17,563 nucleotides of DNA, taken from contig USCH01000034.1 in assembly GCA_900553175.1 (NCBI GenBank), forward strand, positions 1-17,563. The letters are read 5' to 3'. This document shows positions 13,015-17,563 of this stretch, in pieces (position 1 is the stretch's first letter; the number at the start of each line of letters is the position of its first letter). Origin of the DNA: an uncultured Alistipes sp. (lineage in GTDB: Bacteria > Bacteroidota > Bacteroidia > Bacteroidales > Rikenellaceae). Below the pieces are notes generated by a model, which saw only the letters and a program-made list of their open reading frames with translations, was not told where the DNA came from and did not search any database. A program made the position numbers and the translations under genes.

Positions 13015-16000
13015 TTAGAATTTGAGACGAAGATTGAAGCCGACGTTCCGCATGGAGGGCATCATGAAGTAGTCGATACCCTGGTAGTAATTACCCGTGG
13101 AGGCGATGCTTTCCGGATCGAACGGAGCCTTGTTGTAGATCATCCACAGGTTGCGGCCCACCAGAGAGATCGAAATCTCGCAGACGTCGCGCAACAGCTT
13201 GCGGGGAATCGTGTAACCGATCGAAGCCTCCTGCAAACGCACGTTCGTAGCCGAATAGGTGTAGAACTGGGGCACGGAGTTGCCGCCGGCCACGGCCGAA
13301 TACCAGGTATAGGCATCCACCCGGTCCCCGCCGTTGATCCATACGCCGCCGGCATCGCGCGCTGCGGCCGTACGCTCCGAAACGCCGTACTGGTCGAGCA
13401 TGGCCTGCGTGCGCGAGTAGACGATGCCGCCCAGACGGGCCGAGACCATGAACCCGAAGGTCAGATTCTTCCAGCGGAAGTCGTTGCGCCACGACATGTT
13501 GGCGTCGGGCAGCACGGAGCCCAGCTTGACGTACTTGTTCACGTCCTGGATGGATTCGGTCACGACCGAACCGCTCTCGTCGATATAGACGGCGTTGTTC
13601 TCGTCGTATCTCAGGTCGCGGCGCGAGTAGAGGTCGCCCAGCGTACCGCCCTCCTGGAGGAGGAAGCGGGCATCGCCCAGACCGCCCATTTCGAGGCGCT
13701 CGACGGAGAAACGCTCTCCGGTGGCGTAGTTGACCACGTTGTTGGCCAGCGACATGATCTTGTTCTTGTTGGTCGAGAGCGTGTAGTTGGTGTCCCACGT
13801 AAAGTGGTTCCACGTATTCTTGTAGCCCAGCGCCAGCTCGATACCCTGGTTGCGGACGTTACCCGACTGGATGTAGATCGACGAGAAGCCCGTACCGCCC
13901 GAAAGCTGCGGGTCGAAGGTCTGGTTCGACGTATGCGAATTGTAATAGGTGAAGTCGAGGTTGAAATGGCGCAGGAAGCGCATCGTCAGACCCACCTCGA
14001 ACGACTTGGTGCGTTCGGGCTTGAGGTCGTAGGCCGGATACTGCGTCTGCGTGTTCCACGACAGGCCGCTCTCGTTCCACGAGTAGAGCGGATTGGCGAT
14101 GTAGCGCATGAAGGAGACGCCCACCGAAGCGAACGATCCGCGCAGCTTGATGTAGGAGAGGTGCTCGGGCATCTTGCCGATGATCTGCGACAGAACGACC
14201 GAGAGGCCCACCGACGGGTAGAAGAACGATTTGGCGTTGGAGTGCGGGCCGGCCAGCTGCGAAGGCCAGTCGTTACGGCCCGTAAGGGTCAGATAATAGG
14301 TGCCCTTGTAACCGACCTCGGCCGAAGCGAAGACCGACTGCACCTGCTCGCGCCAGCCCTCCTGCTTGCGGGTCGTCTTGGTCGTGTTGCTCAGGTTCTG
14401 GACGTTGAAGACATTGGCCAGACCCGGCTTCTCGCCCGACGTGCCGTCGGAAATGGGGCCGCGGATCTTCAGCGCGTCGTTCTTCATGTCCGAAAACGAA
14501 CCGCCGATGTTGGCCTGCAGCGACCAGTCGTCGCCGAAGGTCTTGTTGATGTTCAGCAGCGCATCGCCGTAGGTCTGGCGGTCCATCGTCTTCGTGACGC
14601 CGTAGAGGCCGTTGGTCGACTGCTCCGTAAGCTGCACGTTCGACGAAGCGTACATCTTCTCGGTGTAGGTGTTGTGCGAATTGTCGACCCGGATGCGGCC
14701 CGAAACGCTCAGCCAGTCGAGAATCTGGTACGAGAGCGATGCGTTGAGCATGTAACGGTCCTTGCGGTTGGTACGCAAGTTGCGGTAGTTGGCCCAGTAG
14801 GGGTTCTGCATGGTGATGCTGCCGTCGCCCATCGGCCAGTATTGCTTCGAAATCCTGTCGACGGGATCGTAGCGCTCATACATGCGGATGTCCTCCCAGT
14901 CGTCGCCGCGGGGGAAGAGATAGGCGCCCGTCAGCGGGTTGTTGTAGGTGCCCTGGTTGATCATGTTGCAGTCCTCCTGCAGCACGTAGCTGGCGCCCAC
15001 GTCCAGCGTCATCCTGTCCTTGAGGAAAGAGGTCGTGTTGCGGAACGTGAAGTTGTAGCGGTCGTAGCTGTTGTTGGGCACGATGCCCCGCGAGTTGATG
15101 GCGGCAGCCGAGAAATAGGTCTGGTTGCGCTCGGTGCCGGTCGAAAGCGACACGCTCTCGGAATTGGCCACGCCCAGACGGAAGTAATCCTTGCGGGGCG
15201 AGTAGCCCATCTTGTTGGTTCCGTTGAGGAGCTTGCCCCAGCTGTAGCTGTTGACATTGATCGGCGTGGAGAGGTTGCCCGTGCCGTAACGGTTCTGGAA
15301 CTCGGGCAGCACGAGGGGATTCATGATCTCGACACCGCCGGTCACGGTGACGGAGAGCGAGCCCGCCTGGCCCTTCTTGGTCGTCACGACGATGGCGCCG
15401 TTGGCGGCATCCGATCCGTAGAGGGCGGCTGCGGCGGCACCCGTCAGCACCGAAATCGACTCGATGTCTTCGGGGTTGATGTCGGCGATGGGATCGGTGG
15501 TGCCCTGCGAGGAGAATTCGGTGCCGCCGTCCTGGGCCTTGGTGAACATGGGAACGCCGTCGATCACATAAAGAGCGTTCGACGTCTGCGAAATGGATTT
15601 GGTACCGCGCATGACCACCTTCGACGCGCCGCCCACACCGGCCGACGAAGCGTTGATGTTCACACCGGCGACCTTGCCGTTGAGCGAGTTGATGAAGTTG
15701 GCGTCCTTGTTGGCGGTGATCGCCTCGGAAGATACCTGCTGGACGTTATAGGAAAGGGCTTTCTCGGCACGTTTGATGCCGAGTGCCGTCACGACCACTG
15801 CGTCGACGTCGACGGACGATTCGCGCAGCGTGATGTCGATGGTCGAGCGGTTGCCGACCGTGGTTTCGAACGGATCGTAGCCTAAATAGCTAACGACGAG
15901 AACCGCAGAACCCGAGGGGGGGGGAACCTGAAGGGTGTAGTCGCCGTCGATGCCGGTGCTCACGCCCAGCGTGGTGCCCTTGACGACGACCGAAGCGCCG

Positions 16001-16389
16001 ATGACGGGCAGTCCGGCGGCATCGCGGACCACGCCCCTGATCACGGCCGGTGCATCCGGCTGGGCGCTTTTCTTCGAGAGCACGATCTGAAGACCGTCGA
16101 TCTTCCAGGCGATGTCGGACTTACCGAAGATCAGATCGAGCGCCTCGGGCAGAGTTTTGTTTTGGATGTCGACGTCGACTTTCTGTCGCGTGTCGACGTT
16201 GTTGTAAAAAAACACGTATCGGGTCTGCTGCTCGACCGCTTTCATCACTTCCGACACGGGGGCGTCTTTCATGACGAGGCTGATGCGGTCATTCTGCGCC
16301 GATGCCGTCCAGGTGTTGAGGAGCAGGCAAATCGTGAATACAAACCCGAACAGTTTCCCAAAAGTTTTGCAGAACGCTGTTGTATTCAT
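13015..16389 (-). CDS. susC-like: SusC-like TonB-dependent transporter with N-terminal STN signalling domain
   Basis: A 1124-residue outer-membrane transporter. A signal peptide ends near TASA-Q (31/32). An STN (secretin/TonB N-terminal) domain follows at about 34-107 (ISLVMKDAPVSEVMKAVEQQ ... LQIVLSKK), then a carboxypeptidase-regulatory-like domain at about 116-195 (GVVRDAAGLPVIGASVVVKG), then a plug with VVVTALGIKRAEKALSY and SVLTGAAAAALYGSDAANG, then the 22-strand barrel ending in RNVGFNLRLKF. The STN domain marks it as a transducer that contacts the FecR-type anti-sigma factor encoded upstream and signals substrate arrival. It would import glycans captured by SusD using TonB energy. A run of nine cytosines at 15924-15916 encodes three prolines (156-158); the short stretch after it uses less GC-rich codons (TTA, GGT, TCT) than its surroundings. 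The frame is intact as read. Confidence 0.96.
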   Translation of the reverse strand: MNTTAFCKTFGKLFGFVFTICLLLNTWTASAQNDRISLVMKDAPVSEVMKAVEQQTRYVFFYNNVDTRQKVDVDIQNKTLPEALDLIFGKSDIAWKIDGLQIVLSKKSAQPDAPAVIRGVVRDAAGLPVIGASVVVKGTTLGVSTGIDGDYTLQVPPPSGSAVLVVSYLGYDPFETTVGNRSTIDITLRESSVDVDAVVVTALGIKRAEKALSYNVQQVSSEAITANKDANFINSLNGKVAGVNINASSAGVGGASKVVMRGTKSISQTSNALYVIDGVPMFTKAQDGGTEFSSQGTTDPIADINPEDIESISVLTGAAAAALYGSDAANGAIVVTTKKGQAGSLSVTVTGGVEIMNPLVLPEFQNRYGTGNLSTPINVNSYSWGKLLNGTNKMGYSPRKDYFRLGVANSESVSLSTGTERNQTYFSAAAINSRGIVPNNSYDRYNFTFRNTTSFLKDRMTLDVGASYVLQEDCNMINQGTYNNPLTGAYLFPRGDDWEDIRMYERYDPVDRISKQYWPMGDGSITMQNPYWANYRNLRTNRKDRYMLNASLSYQILDWLSVSGRIRVDNSHNTYTEKMYASSNVQLTEQSTNGLYGVTKTMDRQTYGDALLNINKTFGDDWSLQANIGGSFSDMKNDALKIRGPISDGTSGEKPGLANVFNVQNLSNTTKTTRKQEGWREQVQSVFASAEVGYKGTYYLTLTGRNDWPSQLAGPHSNAKSFFYPSVGLSVVLSQIIGKMPEHLSYIKLRGSFASVGVSFMRYIANPLYSWNESGLSWNTQTQYPAYDLKPERTKSFEVGLTMRFLRHFNLDFTYYNSHTSNQTFDPQLSGGTGFSSIYIQSGNVRNQGIELALGYKNTWNHFTWDTNYTLSTNKNKIMSLANNVVNYATGERFSVERLEMGGLGDARFLLQEGGTLGDLYSRRDLRYDENNAVYIDESGSVVTESIQDVNKYVKLGSVLPDANMSWRNDFRWKNLTFGFMVSARLGGIVYSRTQAMLDQYGVSERTAAARDAGGVWINGGDRVDAYTWYSAVAGGNSVPQFYTYSATNVRLQEASIGYTIPRKLLRDVCEISISLVGRNLWMIYNKAPFDPESIASTGNYYQGIDYFMMPSMRNVGFNLRLKF
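15916..15924 (-). repeat. Nine-cytosine homopolymer inside susC
   Basis: Nine consecutive G on the plus strand (C on the coding strand) encode Pro156-Pro158 in the regulatory-like domain of SusC. It is the longest homopolymer I noticed in the window. Gain or loss of one base would shift the frame before the plug and barrel, abolishing the transporter. Confidence 0.9.
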
Positions 16390-16573
16390 ACTTTCTTGGC
16401 AATTGATAGATATTAGGTTAGCGAGAAACGTTCATTACGGCTCAAAATCCATCTGAGAGGGTCTGCGAAGCTGTGTCGCGGACCTTGTTTGCATGGCAGG
16501 CCGGCAGGTCATTGCGCGGAGTGGTTCGTTATCATAGGCTGTTCGTTTTAGGTCGTATAGAGGTCGGTTGGTT
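16390..16573 (-). promoter_or_regulatory. 184-bp gap between anti-sigma gene and susC, likely regulatory
   Basis: This is the longest gap in the window, and the one between the anti-sigma factor and the transporter it pairs with. In similar Bacteroides loci such gaps carry an ECF-sigma-dependent promoter. I do not find a convincing housekeeping TAnnTTTG/TTG pair and cannot define the ECF consensus from one site. The gap contains an imperfect stem (16460-16484) and is more AT-rich within about 50 bp of the susC start. The promoter assignment is an inference from position. Confidence 0.4.
16460..16484 (-). other. Imperfect stem-loop between fecR-like and susC genes
   Basis: On the minus strand GGTCCGCG (16484-16477) pairs with CGCAGACC (16467-16460) with one C/A mismatch and a nine-base loop. 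A TTTT run occurs within the next 15 nt but not directly after the stem. It could partially terminate transcripts from the anti-sigma gene before susC. The evidence is weak. Confidence 0.3.
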
Positions 16574-17521
16574 TTATCGAATGGTCACCGTGTTGGTCGC
16601 TTCGTCGATTTCGTAATCGAAATCCGTGCTGTATTGCAGCAGCCTCAAGGCATTGCGGATGCCGCCGTCCACCCGGATCTTGCCGCCGACCGACTGCATG
16701 TCGGGCAGCGATTCGCGGTCGACGATCACGTGCACGGCGAACACCTGTTCGAACTTGTCCATCAGCTCCGCGAAGGAGAGGCCCGTCACGCAGAGCAGCC
16801 CGTCCATCCAGCACAGCTCCTTATCGTCGTCCAGATGCGAGGTGATCATCCGTCCGTTCACCAGGTCGACCACCTCGTCGGGTTTCATGACGATGTCGGC
16901 CTGCGACGGATCGATCCGGTTGGAGACGCACACCGAACCGCGCAGCAAAGCGGTCGAAAAGCGGCCGTGCTCCTCGTCGGCATCGACGTTGAACCGGGTG
17001 CCCAGCACCCGCACGTCGGAAGCGAACGTCTCCACGGTGAAGGGGCGGGCGGCATCGGGCTCCACGTCGAACATCGCTTCGCCCGAAAGGCGGATCCGCC
17101 GCGAGGCGGGCGCGAAAACCGCCGGAAATTCGAGTTCGGCTCCGGAGTTGAGCCACACGTGCGTACCGTCGGCCAGCGTCAGCTCCATGCGCTGACCGGC
17201 AGGCACCTTCACCGTATTCGTCTGGCCGGACATCACGTCGAAAGCATACCGGTAGGAGAGATGCCCCGCACCCAGGGCCAGCAGCAGGGCTGCGGCCACC
17301 CGCATGCCGGCGAAACCGATCCGGCGCCACGTCATGCGCACTCCCGCGCGCTTCGCACGCCGAGAGTCGCCATGCAGCTCCATGCCTTCGAAAAGCATGC
17401 GCACCGAATCGAGACGGCGGCGGTGGCGCTTCGGATCGGCATCGTACCAATCCGCGATCTGGGCCTCTTCGGCGACCGAAGTCTCACCTTTTAAATATCT
17501 GTATAGGGTTTCGTTCTCCAT
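16574..17521 (-). CDS. FecR-type anti-sigma factor with DUF4974 C-terminus
   Basis: A 315-residue inner-membrane regulator. The cytoplasmic N-terminus (1-65) has a short sigma-binding helix region (ETLYRYLKGETSVAEEAQIADWY), one membrane span lies at about 70-90 (AGMRVAAALLLALGAGHLSY), and a periplasmic FecR domain spans about 98-200 (TVKVPAGQRMELTLADGTHVWLNSG, FDVEPDAARPFTVET, VLGTRFNV). A DUF4974 domain follows at about 246-315 (GLSFAELMDKFEQVFAVHVIVDRE ... ALRLLQYSTDFDYEI), whose fold resembles the STN domain on the partner SusC. The protein holds an ECF sigma factor inactive until the loaded transporter signals through the STN contact. The ATG at 17521 is 42 bp from the window edge; the ECF sigma gene is expected just upstream, outside the window. 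It probably controls the whole downstream locus. Confidence 0.93.
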   Translation of the reverse strand: MENETLYRYLKGETSVAEEAQIADWYDADPKRHRRRLDSVRMLFEGMELHGDSRRAKRAGVRMTWRRIGFAGMRVAAALLLALGAGHLSYRYAFDVMSGQTNTVKVPAGQRMELTLADGTHVWLNSGAELEFPAVFAPASRRIRLSGEAMFDVEPDAARPFTVETFASDVRVLGTRFNVDADEEHGRFSTALLRGSVCVSNRIDPSQADIVMKPDEVVDLVNGRMITSHLDDDKELCWMDGLLCVTGLSFAELMDKFEQVFAVHVIVDRESLPDMQSVGGKIRVDGGIRNALRLLQYSTDFDYEIDEATNTVTIR

Positions 17522-17563
17522 TTTTCCGTTTGCTTGTATAGATAAAGCGCACGAAAGATCAAT
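17522..17563 (-). other. Leader of the anti-sigma gene (partial intergenic region)
   Basis: These 42 bases are AT-richer than the coding regions and have an A-rich patch just before the ATG, as is usual for Bacteroidetes leaders that lack a Shine-Dalgarno motif. I see no clear promoter and no end of an upstream reading frame. Confidence 0.4.

Noticed and set aside
13804..15885. A 693-codon open frame on the plus strand
   Set aside because: Antisense to susC with Val/Arg/His/Gly-rich low-complexity content; susC is well supported by its domains.
16440..16450. A GGATTTTG string on the minus strand as a Bacteroidetes -7 element
   Set aside because: It lacks the required TA at the start of TAnnTTTG and has no convincing TTG element at the right distance.

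Overview
The window looks like a chromosomal segment of a high-GC gut Bacteroidales, most like Alistipes/Rikenellaceae. That placement is inferred from the SusC/SusD pair, the FecR-type anti-sigma factor with a DUF4974 tail, the BACON and DUF1735 lipoproteins, the lack of Shine-Dalgarno motifs, and strong G/C bias at third codon positions. I cannot assign a species. Every gene I support lies on the minus strand, so transcription runs from position 17563 towards 1.

In transcription order: an anti-sigma factor (16574-17521); a 184-bp gap; an STN-domain SusC transporter (13015-16389); SusD (11360-13003); a GH18-like lipoprotein without the catalytic residues (10301-11320); a DUF1735 + LamG lipoprotein (9022-10311); an EndoF/EndoH-type GH18 endo-beta-N-acetylglucosaminidase (6916-8889); a four-BACON + LamG lipoprotein (4838-6799); a BACON + CotH-kinase lipoprotein (2454-4709); an AmpG-like MFS permease (1090-2397); a GH130 glycoside phosphorylase (78-1085); and the first 25 codons of a ROK-family sugar kinase (1-75). 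The front of the locus and the MFS-GH130-ROK tail are tightly packed. The middle lipoprotein genes are separated by gaps of 56 to 132 bp, and each of these gaps carries a GC-rich hairpin.

The genes fit a polysaccharide utilization locus (PUL) for N-linked glycans, probably of high-mannose or related type. The surface endoglycosidase would cut the chitobiose core and release glycans ending in one GlcNAc. The GH18-like and LamG proteins and SusD would hold them, and SusC would import them. After periplasmic trimming by mannosidases not seen here, the permease would bring Man-beta-1,4-GlcNAc into the cytoplasm. GH130 would split it with phosphate into mannose-1-phosphate and GlcNAc, and the ROK kinase would phosphorylate the free sugar. 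The STN domain of SusC paired with FecR indicates trans-envelope signalling to an ECF sigma factor, probably encoded just beyond position 17563.

The least explained parts are the CotH-type kinase domain on a surface lipoprotein, the nine-cytosine run inside susC, the series of intercistronic hairpins, and a 24-bp duplication at the permease/GH130 junction. There is no gene-free stretch longer than 300 bp. I see no tRNA, rRNA, CRISPR array or insertion sequence.
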